Positions 42,391 through 51,700 are shown, numbered from the stretch's first letter. The stretch is 64,000 bases of DNA from Deltaproteobacteria bacterium (GCA_017644045.1 JAEPMI010000017.1:1-64000), one strand, 5' to 3'. The notes: generated by a model from the letters alone, not told the origin. A program made the numbers and translations.

Positions 42391-43575
42391 TCAGTTCTTG
42401 GGAAGCCCGAGGATGAGCTTCGCGATGATGTTCTTCTGGATCTCGTTGGACCCGGCGTAGATGGTGGTGGCCCGGTCGTAGCAGAACATCGACGGGACCC
42501 AGTGCTCGAAGGGCGGCACCACGCCCTCTTCGTTGAACCAGCTCAGCGAGTCGTGGCCCATGAGCTCCATGCAGAGCTCATCGATCTGCTGGACCAGCTC
42601 GCTGCCGACCAGCTTGAGGATCGAGCTCTCGGGCCCGGGGTGCTTGCCCTTCTGCTGCTCGGCGAGCGCGCGGTAGTTGGTCATCTGGTGCGCGCGCAGC
42701 CGGAGCTCGAGGCGCGCGATGCGGTCGCTCCAGCGCGGGTCCTCGATGAGCGGCTTGCCGTCGGCGCCCACCGTCTTCTCGGCGATGGTGCGGGCGAGGC
42801 GGAGGTTGCGGCGACACTGGCCGACGGCGGCGACGAGCGTGCGCTCGTGGCCGAGGAGTGCCTTCGCGAGATTCCAACCGCCGTCCAGCGGGCCGAGGAG
42901 GTTCTCCTTCGGCACCTTCACGTTCTCGAAGAAGGTGTCGCAGAAGGCCGGCGTGTGACCGAGGGTCTGCATCGGCTTCACCTCGACGCCCTCGGTCTTC
43001 ATGTCGATGAGCAGGAAGGAGATGCCCGACTGCTTCTTGCCTTCGGTGCTGGTGCGGACGAGGCAGAAGATCCAGTCGGCGTACTGGGCGTAGGTCGTCC
43101 AGGTCTTCTGGCCGTTCACCAGGAAGTGGTCGCCCTTGTCCTCGGCGCTGCAGCGGAGCGAGGCGAGGTCCGAGCCGGCGCCGGGCTCCGAGTAGCCCTG
43201 ACACCAGACCTCTTCGCCGGAGAGGATCTTCGGCAGGAAGCGCGCCTTCTGCGCGTCGTTGCCGAAGCGGATGATCAGCGGCCCGACCATGACCAGGCCG
43301 AAGGGGCTGAGGGGCGGCGCGCCCGAGAGCTCCATCTCCTCCGAGAAGATGAAGCGCTGGGTGGCGTCGAAGCCGGGGCCGCCGACCTCCTCGGGCCAGT
43401 GCGGCGCGACCCAGCCCTTCTCGGCCAGGATCTTGTGCCACTCCATGACCTCGGGCATCGAGAAGTGGCTGTAGGCCGCCGCCTTCTCTTTCATGGCCGC
43501 GGGCATCGCAGAATCGACGAATTCGCGCACTTCCTTGCGGAAGGCCTCGTCGCGCTCGGTGAAGGTGAGATCCAT
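42391..43575 (-). CDS. acyl-CoA dehydrogenase, partner of the downstream dehydrogenase
   Basis: 394 residues. Motifs: TERDEAFRKEVREFVDSAMP, APHWPEEVGGPGFDATQRFI, CQGYSEPGAGSDLASLR (signature 1), NGQKTWTTYAQYADWIFCLV, HERTLVAAVGQCRRNL and TIYAGSNEIQKNIIAKLILG. The medium-chain-type catalytic Glu in IYEG is Ala here (IYAG), so the base must come from elsewhere, as in isovaleryl- or FadE26-like enzymes. It is the first gene of a three-gene unit (two dehydrogenases, GNAT). It introduces the alpha-beta double bond in acyl-CoAs; chain type unknown, bulky or sterol side-chain substrates possible. Confidence 0.88.
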   Translation of the reverse strand: MDLTFTERDEAFRKEVREFVDSAMPAAMKEKAAAYSHFSMPEVMEWHKILAEKGWVAPHWPEEVGGPGFDATQRFIFSEEMELSGAPPLSPFGLVMVGPLIIRFGNDAQKARFLPKILSGEEVWCQGYSEPGAGSDLASLRCSAEDKGDHFLVNGQKTWTTYAQYADWIFCLVRTSTEGKKQSGISFLLIDMKTEGVEVKPMQTLGHTPAFCDTFFENVKVPKENLLGPLDGGWNLAKALLGHERTLVAAVGQCRRNLRLARTIAEKTVGADGKPLIEDPRWSDRIARLELRLRAHQMTNYRALAEQQKGKHPGPESSILKLVGSELVQQIDELCMELMGHDSLSWFNEEGVVPPFEHWVPSMFCYDRATTIYAGSNEIQKNIIAKLILGLPKN

Positions 43576-43639
43576 CGCGAGCGGAGCCTAGTGGGAAAAC
43601 GCGCCGCTGAAAACGGCCAGTCCTGCAAGAGCTCGCCTT

Positions 43640-43755
43640 ACCCCTCGCCCTGACCCTCACCCTACCCCTCGCCCTAGAAGAGCTTGCCTGACCCCTCACC
43701 CTCGCCCTACCCCTCGCCCTTCTTTTCTTGGGGCGAGGGTCAGGGCGAGGGTCCG
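43640..43755. repeat. C/G-hexamer hairpin block upstream of the VWA gene
   Basis: Runs of CCCTCG/CCCTAC/CCCTGA hexamers lead into a hairpin: ACCCTCGCCCTACCCCTCGCC (from about 43698) pairs with GGGCGAGGGTCAGGGCGAGG (43731-43750) around a TTCTTTTCTT loop, with about two mismatches. The minus strand of 43640-43675 and the plus strand of the right arm carry GGG-N3 runs able to form G-quadruplexes. It ends just before the ribosome site of the VWA gene. Confidence 0.7.
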
Positions 43756-43766
43756 GTGAGGCGGTG

Positions 43767-46274
43767 ATGGAAACCTTGCGGGCATCGTCGCCCATCGGCG
43801 AGGCTCCCCCCGTGACGCAGCGAAGGGCAGCCAGGAGCGCGTGGGCGGCGGTGATCGCCATGGCGGCGCTGTGCGCCAGCCCCGCGGCCGCCCAGTCCTA
43901 CGGGCAGTACCTGGTGATCCTCGACGACTCCGGCTCGATGGAGCGGAGCGACCCCGACCGGCTGGTGGTCATGGCCGGCGCGGCGCTGACCGCGGCGCTC
44001 GACGAGTCGGACCAGGTGATGCTGGTGGGGCTCAACGAGCTGGCGAGCGGCGTGGTGAACGGGCCGCGTTTCCGCTCGCCGAGCCAGCTCCTCGAGGGGC
44101 GCGACGGCGACGAGGGCAACCGGATCCTCACCGAGCAGACCTTCGCGCGCCTCGCGGCCTTCGATGGCCAGACCCCCTGCGGTCAGGCGCTGGCGCGAGC
44201 GCGGGCCATTCTGAACGACGTCGCCTCCGCGGGAGCGCCGCAGACCCTGCTCTTGCTCACCGACGGCGCTTGCAACGGCTCGCTCGAGCCCGCGCCACGC
44301 TGGCTCGGTGGCCTCCGGGCACACCAGGACGACCGCTTTCGCTTCGTGCTGCTCGTGCGCCGCGGCTCCGGTCGGCCCGCGCGCCAGCTCGTCTCCTACG
44401 CAGAGGGAACCGGCTGGAGTGGCGAGACCGAGGTGGCCTTCGACGCCCGCGCGCTGCTTCGCGCGTTCGCGGAGGTGCTCAGCTTCAGCCGCGGGCTGAC
44501 CTTCGACGAGGGCGGCCGCGTCGGTCTCGAGCGGACCTTCGCCGGTGCTCGCTCCGTTCGCGCGCTCGCCGTCAGCGAGGCCGGCACCTCGCCGCTCCTC
44601 CTCGAGCGAACGGACGGCACGGCGCTCACGGGCGGACCGACCTATGGCTCGCTCTTCGGCTGGTCCCTGCGCACCGCGACCTTCGAGCCGACGCCGGCAC
44701 CGGTCGCCATTCGCAGCACCAGCGTCGGAGCCGAGGTGCTCGTCATCCCGCTCTACGGAAAGCTCGAGGTCGAGGCGATCCTCGCGCCCTGCGGCGACGC
44801 GCCCGCCCTCCCCTGGGACCACGAGATCTCGATCCGCGCCGGCCACCCGGCGTGTGCGTGGGCGCGGCTGGTCGGCGACGCGGACGAGACCATCGTCCCC
44901 GGCCAGAGCTTCGAGTTCTCGATGGCGGTCTGCGGCGACGAGAGCACCCAGTGCACCGAGCCGGCGACCATGCAGCCGGGCAGCGACGGCATCTTTCACG
45001 CGCAGCTCGGCCAGCTCACCGAGGGCCGTCACGAGCGGCGCGTCCGCGCGAGCGGTGGCGCGCTGGCCTTTCCCGTCGACACCGTTCGCGGCGCGCGCTC
45101 GGTCGCGTTCGGCATCCACCGGGTCACGATGGCCGACGAGCCCACTCGTTCGGTGCACCGGATCGAGCTGGGCGAGCGACCGATCGCGCATCCGGAGCGC
45201 ACCGCGCTCGTGCTCCACGGCTCCTTCCCGGCGGGCTCGCGGGCGCGGGTCGAGTGCGTCGTGCACGGCGGCGACGCTGGCGAGTGCCTGCGCTGCGTGC
45301 CCGAGGCCGAAGAGATCGAGCTCCAGGATCAGCTGCGCCTCGAGGTCGACCTGCGCGCGACCACCTTCTGTCAGGCGCTCTCCGTCGGCCACGACTCCGG
45401 CGAGGCGACCATCGACGCCGACCTGGTGATCACGCCCGTCGACGATGGTCCGCTCCTGCCGCACCACCTGCCGATCCAGGCGACGCTGAAGTACCCGAAG
45501 GCCGAGTGGCTCGAGCTGACCCTCGTGGGTGGCGGCGAGACGAACGAAGAGGAGACCGTTCCGGCGCCGCCGCGGCCCACGCGGGTCACGGTCACCACCG
45601 TCTTCGACGTCGACGAGGACGACCTGCGGACGAGCGCCGAGAGCGCCGAGCTCGCTCCGCGCGAAGGCGACCGGATGGCGCGGGTGCGGGTGCGAGCCAG
45701 CTCCGACGAGTGCTGCAGCCCCGAGACCTACGAAGGGATCGTGCGCCTCGAGGCGGACGGCTCGGTGCTCGAGCTTCCGGCGCGGATCACCGTGCGTGAC
45801 CCGGGCTGGTGGACGTGCCCGGGCCAGAAGATCCTCCGCTGGACCCTCGCCGTGCTCGGGGTGCTCCTACTCCTCTGGATCGTTCGCGGATTCATCCGCC
45901 CCAACAAGTTCCGCGAGGGTGCCGTCGTCCTCTACGCCGAGAGCCACGATGCGCTGCTCGACATCAAGGAGGGCGACGACGGTCACCGGCCCTTCCGCAG
46001 GTTCGTGGAGACCAAACGCGGCTTCCGGCGCAACGCTGCCTTCCACCTCGGTGGCCCGCGCGCGCCGCTCCCCTCGCTCAAGCGCATGCCCGACGACGCC
46101 CGCTTCGAAGCCACCGGCGGCGGCGGCGCGACCTTGATCGTCGACCGCGACGAAGTCGTCGAACGCTTCACCGAATCCGAGGGCTGGCAGCCGCTCCCCA
46201 AGGGCAGCTACCCCGTCGCCTCCCGCATCACCCTCAAGCGCGGCGAAGACCTCTACCTCGAAGTCCGCCCCTAG
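43767..46274 (+). CDS. von Willebrand factor A membrane protein
   Basis: 835 residues. A signal peptide ends ASPAAAQS; the VWA domain (about 45-240) has the metal-ion site LDDSGSM (DxSxS) and TLLLLTDGAC. Then about 450 residues of predicted beta structure with paired Cys, one membrane helix (about 695-720, LAVLGVLLLLWIV), and a cytoplasmic beta-rich tail of about 115 residues. This resembles single-span VWA proteins that link outside binding to an internal domain. AGGCGG precedes ATG 43767; the frame extends to 43728 without a better start. A G-rich hairpin lies just upstream. Confidence 0.85.
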   Translation: METLRASSPIGEAPPVTQRRAARSAWAAVIAMAALCASPAAAQSYGQYLVILDDSGSMERSDPDRLVVMAGAALTAALDESDQVMLVGLNELASGVVNGPRFRSPSQLLEGRDGDEGNRILTEQTFARLAAFDGQTPCGQALARARAILNDVASAGAPQTLLLLTDGACNGSLEPAPRWLGGLRAHQDDRFRFVLLVRRGSGRPARQLVSYAEGTGWSGETEVAFDARALLRAFAEVLSFSRGLTFDEGGRVGLERTFAGARSVRALAVSEAGTSPLLLERTDGTALTGGPTYGSLFGWSLRTATFEPTPAPVAIRSTSVGAEVLVIPLYGKLEVEAILAPCGDAPALPWDHEISIRAGHPACAWARLVGDADETIVPGQSFEFSMAVCGDESTQCTEPATMQPGSDGIFHAQLGQLTEGRHERRVRASGGALAFPVDTVRGARSVAFGIHRVTMADEPTRSVHRIELGERPIAHPERTALVLHGSFPAGSRARVECVVHGGDAGECLRCVPEAEEIELQDQLRLEVDLRATTFCQALSVGHDSGEATIDADLVITPVDDGPLLPHHLPIQATLKYPKAEWLELTLVGGGETNEEETVPAPPRPTRVTVTTVFDVDEDDLRTSAESAELAPREGDRMARVRVRASSDECCSPETYEGIVRLEADGSVLELPARITVRDPGWWTCPGQKILRWTLAVLGVLLLLWIVRGFIRPNKFREGAVVLYAESHDALLDIKEGDDGHRPFRRFVETKRGFRRNAAFHLGGPRAPLPSLKRMPDDARFEATGGGGATLIVDRDEVVERFTESEGWQPLPKGSYPVASRITLKRGEDLYLEVRP

Positions 46275-46276
46275 AG

Positions 46277-46377
46277 CTTTACACCTCAGGGACGCTCTTG
46301 AGTTCTTTCCCCGTTCACAAAGCGACGCGTGCTTTGTGAACGGGGAAAGAACTCAAGAGCGTCCCTCGTGTGTAGAA
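46277..46377. repeat. long perfect palindrome (36-bp arms) between convergent genes
   Basis: Left arm 46288-46323 (AGGGACGCTCTTGAGTTC...) and right arm 46331-46366 are exact inverted copies around the 7-base centre GACGCGT. Imperfect pairing continues about ten bases outward (CTTTACAC / GTGT.GAAG). It separates the VWA gene from DNA leading to other genes, starting three bases after its stop codon. A transcript would fold into one long stem. No coding sequence, no flanking target duplication evident. Confidence 0.92.
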
Positions 46378-46471
46378 GTCCAGCGCTGGCGGGGCGCGGG
46401 GCGCGGGGCGCGGGGCGGCGCGCGGTGGGACCGGGTTTGAATGTCGGCGGGGCGATGACGTCACGGCCCGC

Positions 46472-46720
46472 ATGGGACCATCCAAGCAGAACCTTCTCCT
46501 GGAGCGGCGGGGCTTCTTCCAGGCGCTCGCCCTCGCTTTCTTGGCCGTGTTCGGCATCGGCTGCGTCGTCCACCGGCCGGGCCGTCGCCGAACGACGGTA
46601 CGAACCAGCCGCAGTCGTGGCCGACGCACCCGCACTCGAGGCCGGAACAGAGGCCGGGGCCGAACGACGGTGCGGACCAGTCGTGGCCGCGGGCGCAGCA
46701 ACCGCCGACGCCGCCGCTGA
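46472..46720 (+). CDS. small Arg-rich lipoprotein-like protein
   Basis: 82 residues. Residues 1-31 look like an export signal: NLLLERRGFFQALALAFLAV then GIGC; the RRGFF is Tat-like and GIGC is lipobox-like. The remaining 50 residues are about half Arg, with an internal repeat (RRTTVRTSRSRGR and RGRTTVRTSRGRGR), ending RRRRR. Codon third positions fit a real gene. It converges on the SDR gene with seven bases between. If exported it would bind acidic surfaces such as LPS or DNA. No known family; a spurious ORF cannot be excluded. Confidence 0.5.
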   Translation: MGPSKQNLLLERRGFFQALALAFLAVFGIGCVVHRPGRRRTTVRTSRSRGRRTRTRGRNRGRGRTTVRTSRGRGRSNRRRRR

Positions 46721-46727
46721 CCACCGA

Positions 46728-47426
46728 TCAGAACTTCTCGAGGTGCGGTCTGACGTCCAGCTCGAGGGTCCAGGCCGACTTCGGCTGATGCGCGAGATAC
46801 CAGACGCTCTCGGCGATGGCGCTCGGCTGGAGGAAGGCTTCCGTCTCCATGTCGGGCGCCATCTTCCGGGTGCGCGGGAGGTCGACCATTCCGTCGACGA
46901 TGACCAGCGCCACGTGGACTCCCTCGGGCTGGAGGTGGCGCGCCATCGACTGAACGAGGTTGCGCTGCGCCCCCTTGGCGGAGGCGAACGCAGCGAAGCG
47001 CGCGCCGCCTCGCAGTGAGGCGGTGGCCCCCGTGACCAGGATCGCGCCACCGCGCTCCTTCATGGTGGGGGCGACGGTCTTGGCCGCGGTGAAGAGCCCC
47101 AGCACGTTCACCTCCCAGGCGACGCGCATCGTCTCTTCGTCGACCGCCTCGAGGTCGCCGAAGACGCCGGAGCCCGCGTTGTAGAGGAGGACGTCGATCG
47201 GACCGAGCTCGCCAGCGATCCGACCGAGGACCTCGCGCAGCTGCTCGGTGTCCGTGACGTCGCAGCGATAGCTCTTGCCACCGAGCTCCTCGGCCAACGC
47301 CCTGGCGGGCTCTTCGCTCCGAGCCAGCAGCGCGACCCGATAGCCGCCCTCGGCGAAGCGGCGGGCGAACGCCTCGCCGTTGCCCGGACCGACCCCCACG
47401 ACGACACACACCTTCGATTCGCTCAT
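46728..47426 (-). CDS. short-chain dehydrogenase/reductase with Phe for catalytic Tyr
   Basis: 232 residues. Rossmann start KVCVVVGVGPGNGEAFARRF (glycine motif of the classical SDR type), NAGSG after the fourth strand, ILVTGATASLRGG (catalytic Ser region) and FAAFASAKGAQRNLVQSMAR. The YxxxK active-site motif reads FASAK, so Tyr is replaced by Phe while Lys is kept. Some SDR subfamilies share FASAK. It would bind NAD(P)H but catalysis may be changed. Alone, convergent with the Arg-rich ORF. Substrate unknown. Confidence 0.88.
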   Translation of the reverse strand: MSESKVCVVVGVGPGNGEAFARRFAEGGYRVALLARSEEPARALAEELGGKSYRCDVTDTEQLREVLGRIAGELGPIDVLLYNAGSGVFGDLEAVDEETMRVAWEVNVLGLFTAAKTVAPTMKERGGAILVTGATASLRGGARFAAFASAKGAQRNLVQSMARHLQPEGVHVALVIVDGMVDLPRTRKMAPDMETEAFLQPSAIAESVWYLAHQPKSAWTLELDVRPHLEKF

Positions 47427-47530
47427 GGTCGGGGGACGGCAGACTCCCCACCCGCGTTACCTCCGTCCGAACGCGTCGCGGCCGCAGCTCCGAAAGGAAC
47501 CGCGGCCACGATGCAGGGAAGGGACTTTGT

Positions 47531-47737
47531 TCAGGGCATGCCGTTGATGGCGGTCGTGCCTTCGCGGACTCGGAACCCCACGGCCTCACCGAAGGTCTGC
47601 CACAGGGCGATGGCGACGACCGCGATGAGGATCAGGATGATGATGTACTCGACGGTGCTGAGCCCGGCCTGATCGCGTCGCAGCGCGTCGAGGCGAGTGG
47701 CGAGGGCGAGGTAGGTTCGGGTCAGCGGGTTCATCAT
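47531..47737 (-). CDS. Flp/type IVb pilin-like protein
   Basis: 68 residues. A basic leader (ALATRLDALRRDQAG) is followed by LSTVEYIIILILIAVVAIAL, the G/xxxxEY processing site and hydrophobic helix of Flp pilins, cut by a TadV/PilD-type prepilin peptidase. The short tail WQTFGEAVGFRVREGTTAI is typical for this class. AGGAG precedes a double ATG. No tad/cpa assembly genes are in the window. It would assemble in Tad pili or act as a pseudopilin. Confidence 0.85.
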   Translation of the reverse strand: MMNPLTRTYLALATRLDALRRDQAGLSTVEYIIILILIAVVAIALWQTFGEAVGFRVREGTTAINGMP

Positions 47738-47777
47738 GGCTCCTGGTGCGTGGGGGTCAGGATAGCGAAAACCGAGC

Positions 47778-49454
47778 TCAGCTGCACCAGCTGGGCGTGG
47801 AGATGTAGCTCTCGGCGGGGATCTCGTCCCGGTGGAGCTCGTCGTTCACGCAGGTGCCGGTGCTGGAGTCCCAGCCGCAGAAGCCGTTGCCGGCGCAGTC
47901 GGTGCAGTTGGTGTAGCCGTCGCAGGCCATGCAAGCGGAGCGGCTCGTGGCGAAGTCACCCTCGCAGGAGCTGCCCATGGTCTCCGGCATGCACTCGTCG
48001 GTGGCGATGCACCAGCCCATGCCGGGCTGAACCGTGCAGTCGTTGCAGGTGGTGATGGTGCTCGGCTCCGGCACGCAGAGGCCGCCGCTGCAGACCTCGC
48101 CGGTGGCGCAGTCGCAGGTGGTGTCCTCGACGCAGACGCCGTCCTCGCAGGTCTCGTCGATGCCCACGCAGTCGGCGTCGACCATGCACATGTCGGGGCT
48201 GCAGTAGGGCAGGTCGACGTCGTCGCCGCCGCTCGCGCTCTCGGAGAATCCGACGCGCTCGTTGAGCTCGGTGAAGGTGCGGGAGAAGAACCCGAGGTCG
48301 ACACCGACCGGGCCACGGAGCCAGAGGTCACCGCGGACGGCGGCGTCCCAGTTGTAGCTGCAGCCGGCGGCGTCGGTGGCGAAGCTGGCGGTCGCGTCGA
48401 GCTCGGCGCCCGCCTGCGGGAGCTGCAGGAGGTTGATGTCGAGGCGCATGTAGAGGCCGGCGTGCAGGTCGGCGTTCGCGCGGGCGTTGCCGCCCTCCTC
48501 GAGGTCGAGGTCGAAGGCGATGCTGCGGTCGAGGTCGGTGATGAGGTCGATGCCGCTGCCGCTGGTGTACATGACGCCCGCGGTGAGGTCGGCGCTGACC
48601 TGGACGGCCGCGGTCATGGTGGTGGGCTCCACGAAGACGTTCGCCTCGGTGAGCATCTGCGGGGTCAGGCGGAAGGAGAGCGAGACCGGGAGGATGCCGG
48701 CGATGCGGAAGCTCTTGTTCCACTCGACCGGGCGAATGCCGACGCCGGCGCGGTTCAGCGCGTCGATGACGTCGAGGGCGCACTGCGCGTCGACGGCGCC
48801 GTTGGTCTCGAGCTCGAGGGTGAGGGTCGCGCCGCCGCGAATGGTCACGCCCGCGCGGCGGACGGAGAAGCCGGAGCGGTCGAAGGTGACCTCGGTGTCC
48901 AGCCCGCGGGTCTGGAGCTGGTGGCGGAAGCTGATCTGGCCGTAGCCGACGCCCTCGCAGCTACCGGCTCCGTCGAGGATCTCCGTCGGGACCAGGTCGA
49001 AGGTGCCGAGGAGCGGGCTCGAGGAGCTGCCGATGCCGTCGTCGACCGGGGTGATCTCCGACTCCTCGGGGGTCGCGCGAAGGGTGAAGGCACCCTCGGC
49101 GAGCACCTCGTCGAGGCCGACCGGCTCGAAGGTCACCAGGCGGTCGGTGCCGTCCATGGCGATGTCGAGCACCCGGCCCTGGTAGCCGCGGCCCTCGTTG
49201 CCGACGATGACGTCACCGACCTGGAAGTCGATCTCGGGGGCGGTCGCGTAGCGGAAGCGGAGGCGGCCGTCGTCCTCGAGCACGACCCCCATCAGGTTCC
49301 GGTCGTCGCTCGGCACCCGGACGTCGTCCTCGAGCACGAGCTCCTGGTCGACGGTCACGCCCACACCGGTCGGAAGCGGCATGTCGTTCGACGTCGGTGC
49401 GGCGCAGCCGACGGCGAGGGCGAGAAGCAGAGAGATTCGGGTGAAGTGGGTCAT
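47778..49454 (-). CDS. lipoprotein with EGF-like Cys-rich C-terminus
   Basis: 558 residues. Lipobox LALAVGCAAP (Cys about 17). The first 400 residues are predicted beta (VRVPSDDRNLMGVV, FQVGDVIVGNEGRGYQGRVL at the start) without a known domain. The last 140 residues carry EGF/PSI-like Cys groups: CSPDMCMVDADCVGIDETC, CDCATGEVCSGGLC, CMACDGYTNCTDCAGNGFC. Plexin/PSI-like NGFCGWDSSTGTC stands out near the end. Exposed on the cell surface or in the periplasm; adhesion or binding role inferred. Lies 40 bases upstream of the pilin gene, perhaps transcribed with it. Confidence 0.8.
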   Translation of the reverse strand: MTHFTRISLLLALAVGCAAPTSNDMPLPTGVGVTVDQELVLEDDVRVPSDDRNLMGVVLEDDGRLRFRYATAPEIDFQVGDVIVGNEGRGYQGRVLDIAMDGTDRLVTFEPVGLDEVLAEGAFTLRATPEESEITPVDDGIGSSSSPLLGTFDLVPTEILDGAGSCEGVGYGQISFRHQLQTRGLDTEVTFDRSGFSVRRAGVTIRGGATLTLELETNGAVDAQCALDVIDALNRAGVGIRPVEWNKSFRIAGILPVSLSFRLTPQMLTEANVFVEPTTMTAAVQVSADLTAGVMYTSGSGIDLITDLDRSIAFDLDLEEGGNARANADLHAGLYMRLDINLLQLPQAGAELDATASFATDAAGCSYNWDAAVRGDLWLRGPVGVDLGFFSRTFTELNERVGFSESASGGDDVDLPYCSPDMCMVDADCVGIDETCEDGVCVEDTTCDCATGEVCSGGLCVPEPSTITTCNDCTVQPGMGWCIATDECMPETMGSSCEGDFATSRSACMACDGYTNCTDCAGNGFCGWDSSTGTCVNDELHRDEIPAESYISTPSWCS

Positions 49455-49643
49455 CGGGTCTGGGGAGTCCTTTCCTCTGCCCGGACACTAATGCACACGG
49501 GGTGCCAACGCTCACAATGTGTGCACCGCCCCACATTTCGCGCAGATCTGGCGCAAACTCGGCTCCGCACGGCCCAGGACGGGGACTCGTGTGCCGAAAA
49601 CGGTGGGGTCATCGATCCCCGCTCGGGTGTCTGGTCCCCAACG

Positions 49644-49676
49644 AAAAGCGGCCGGCGCGGAGGGCGCGCGCCGCTT
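49644..49676 (-). terminator. hairpin with T-run after the TSP3/VWA gene
   Basis: Read on the minus strand: AAGCGG-CGCGCG...CGCGCC-GGCCGCTTTTCG, a GC-rich stem closing in CCGCTTTT. It lies about 20 bases past the stop at 49697, the expected place for a rho-independent terminator. Confidence 0.5.
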
Positions 49677-49696
49677 CTACGGGGGGTTCGGCCCGG

Positions 49697-51700
49697 TCAG
49701 ATCGGGACGACGATCTCCACCTCGGGCGGCACGAGGAAGTACACGTCGCGCTCGTCGAGGGGGGTGAAGCCGTCACCCAGGACCTGCACCGTCGCTCGGA
49801 AGAGCTGAGGCTCGGTGGTGGGCTCCACGGTGGTGTTCTCGTGAACGATGACGTCGAAGCAGACCCGGTTGCCCGGGAGCACGTCCCGGAAGATGTCCGG
49901 GAAGCCGTCGCCGGTGGTGTCCTCGCCGGTGCGCGGGGCGCAGCCGCGGGCCGGGTCGCCGGCCTCGTTCGCCTCGAGGCGCTCGAGGAACGCGGTCGAC
50001 GTGTCGACCGAGTCGGCGGCGTCGTCGGTGAAGACGGTGGAGATGTCGAGCGGGGTCTGGCTGGCCAGCGCCCGCACCTGGTTCACGACCGCGGTGGTGA
50101 AGGCCGCGCCACCACCGCCGAAGGTCTGCACGAAGGGGTTGCCCGACATGTCGACCGAGCCGATGTCACGACCGAACTGCTCCATGTGGGCCATCCCGAG
50201 GGTGCCCTGGCCGATGCCGATCATCTTCACGTTGTTGTCGATGGCCGAGGCCACGACCTGGGCATACGAGGGCTCGCCGGTGATGTTCGTGTAGGCGTAG
50301 GCGTCACCCGGACCGTTGTGCCAGTAGATGTCGGTGATCATGACCACGATCGACACGGCGTCGTCGCGGAAGCAGGGCCAACCGTGGGTTCCGGCGGGAC
50401 AGCCGGTGCGGGCGCCGACGCTGCTGCCCGGGTAGGGAAGACCGTTGCCGGTGGCGACCGCGTAGAACGCCTGGCCGTGCGACTCGGGACCGTCGTTGCC
50501 ACCACGGGGCGTGTAGCTGCTCGTCGCGGCCTGCGCGGCGGCGATGTCGCCGGTGATGTCCTGGAAGTTGGTGTAGGGCTGGTCGCCGCCGCTTCCGTAG
50601 GGCGAGATGCCATAGTCGCGGAACTCACCGATGCCGAACTGGGTGTTGCTGATCTCCGCCTGGATGCCGGGGATCAGCGAGTCGCGAATCGCGGCCTGGA
50701 GCGAGGTGATGGAGCTGCCCATCGAACCGGTGGTGTCCATCAGGAAGTACACGTCGGCGTTCCGGATGTTCGTCGCGAAGTCGAGCGTGTCGCGCTCGGG
50801 CATCGGCGTGTCCTCGAAGGGCATCACGAAGACGAAGTCGCCGTTGGCCTGCGGGTTGTCCGCGGCGTCGAGCGGGTCGGTGCCGGCGCTGGTCTCGATG
50901 AGGTCGCTGGCGCCGTCGCCGTCACTGTCGGCGTTCCGCGGGTCGGTGCCGTTCATCGCCTCGGCGCGGTCACCGATGCCGTCGGCGTCGCTGTCCGGGT
51001 CGCGGAAGTCGGCGATGCCGTCGCCGTCGGTGTCGATCGCGAAGGTGTTCAGGTCGGCGTCGCCCGCCTCCTGCGAGTCGGGGAGCGAGTCCTCGTCGCT
51101 GTCGAGGTCGAAGCGGTCGGGGGTGCCGTCACCGTCGGTGTCGACCGTGGACTCCTCGGCGTCACCGATGGTGTCGTCGTCGCTGTCCGGGTCCACGTAG
51201 TCGGGGAGCCCGTCCCCGTCGTAGTCCTGCGGGTTCGCGGGGTCGACGATCTCGATGGAGTCGGGGATCCGGTCGCCGTCGTTGTCGTCGTCCTGGAAGT
51301 CGGGGATGCCGTCGGCGTCGCGGTCGGCGGTCCACTCGTCGGCGTCGGGGAGGCCGTTTCCGTCCGAGTCGAGGTCGAGGAAGTCGGGGGTTCCGTCACC
51401 ATCACTGTCCGCGGGGGGCAAGCAGCCCGGTCCGCCACGCTCGACCTCGTCCGGGATGTCGTCACCGTCCGAGTCGTCGTCGTCGCGGTTGGCGACGCCG
51501 TCACCATCGGCGTCCTCCGTGCCTTCGTAGCTGTCGTCGATGCCGTCGCCGTCCCTATCCGAGGAACAGACGCCTGCCATCGGCCCCCCATCCGGCTGGG
51601 GTCCAGCGTCACCACGGTCCGGACCGTCGCCACCGCCGCCGGGGTTACATGCCATCAGCGCGATCACGGAGATCGCTGAAATCTTCGTCCACCACTTCAT
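49697..51700 (-). CDS. calcium-repeat (thrombospondin type-3) and VWA lipoprotein
   Basis: 667 residues. Lipobox ALMACNPGG (Cys about 18). Residues about 45-270 are tandem DxDxDG repeats ([28 protein letters not shown], and others) of the thrombospondin type-3 kind that bind Ca2+. Residues about 300-560 are a VWA domain with [12 protein letters not shown] (metal site) and [10 protein letters not shown]. The C-terminal 90 residues are beta-rich. ATG 51700 has GGAGG upstream. Such proteins act in surface adhesion and hold structure when calcium is present. Confidence 0.88.
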   Translation of the reverse strand: MKWWTKISAISVIALMACNPGGGGDGPDRGDAGPQPDGGPMAGVCSSDRDGDGIDDSYEGTEDADGDGVANRDDDDSDGDDIPDEVERGGPGCLPPADSDGDGTPDFLDLDSDGNGLPDADEWTADRDADGIPDFQDDDNDGDRIPDSIEIVDPANPQDYDGDGLPDYVDPDSDDDTIGDAEESTVDTDGDGTPDRFDLDSDEDSLPDSQEAGDADLNTFAIDTDGDGIADFRDPDSDADGIGDRAEAMNGTDPRNADSDGDGASDLIETSAGTDPLDAADNPQANGDFVFVMPFEDTPMPERDTLDFATNIRNADVYFLMDTTGSMGSSITSLQAAIRDSLIPGIQAEISNTQFGIGEFRDYGISPYGSGGDQPYTNFQDITGDIAAAQAATSSYTPRGGNDGPESHGQAFYAVATGNGLPYPGSSVGARTGCPAGTHGWPCFRDDAVSIVVMITDIYWHNGPGDAYAYTNITGEPSYAQVVASAIDNNVKMIGIGQGTLGMAHMEQFGRDIGSVDMSGNPFVQTFGGGGAAFTTAVVNQVRALASQTPLDISTVFTDDAADSVDTSTAFLERLEANEAGDPARGCAPRTGEDTTGDGFPDIFRDVLPGNRVCFDVIVHENTTVEPTTEPQLFRATVQVLGDGFTPLDERDVYFLVPPEVEIVVPI

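Noticed and set aside
47832-49808. 658-codon plus-strand frame
   Set aside because: Opposite-strand shadow of the EGF-like lipoprotein gene; composition is almost only Val, Ala, Glu, Gly and Arg.
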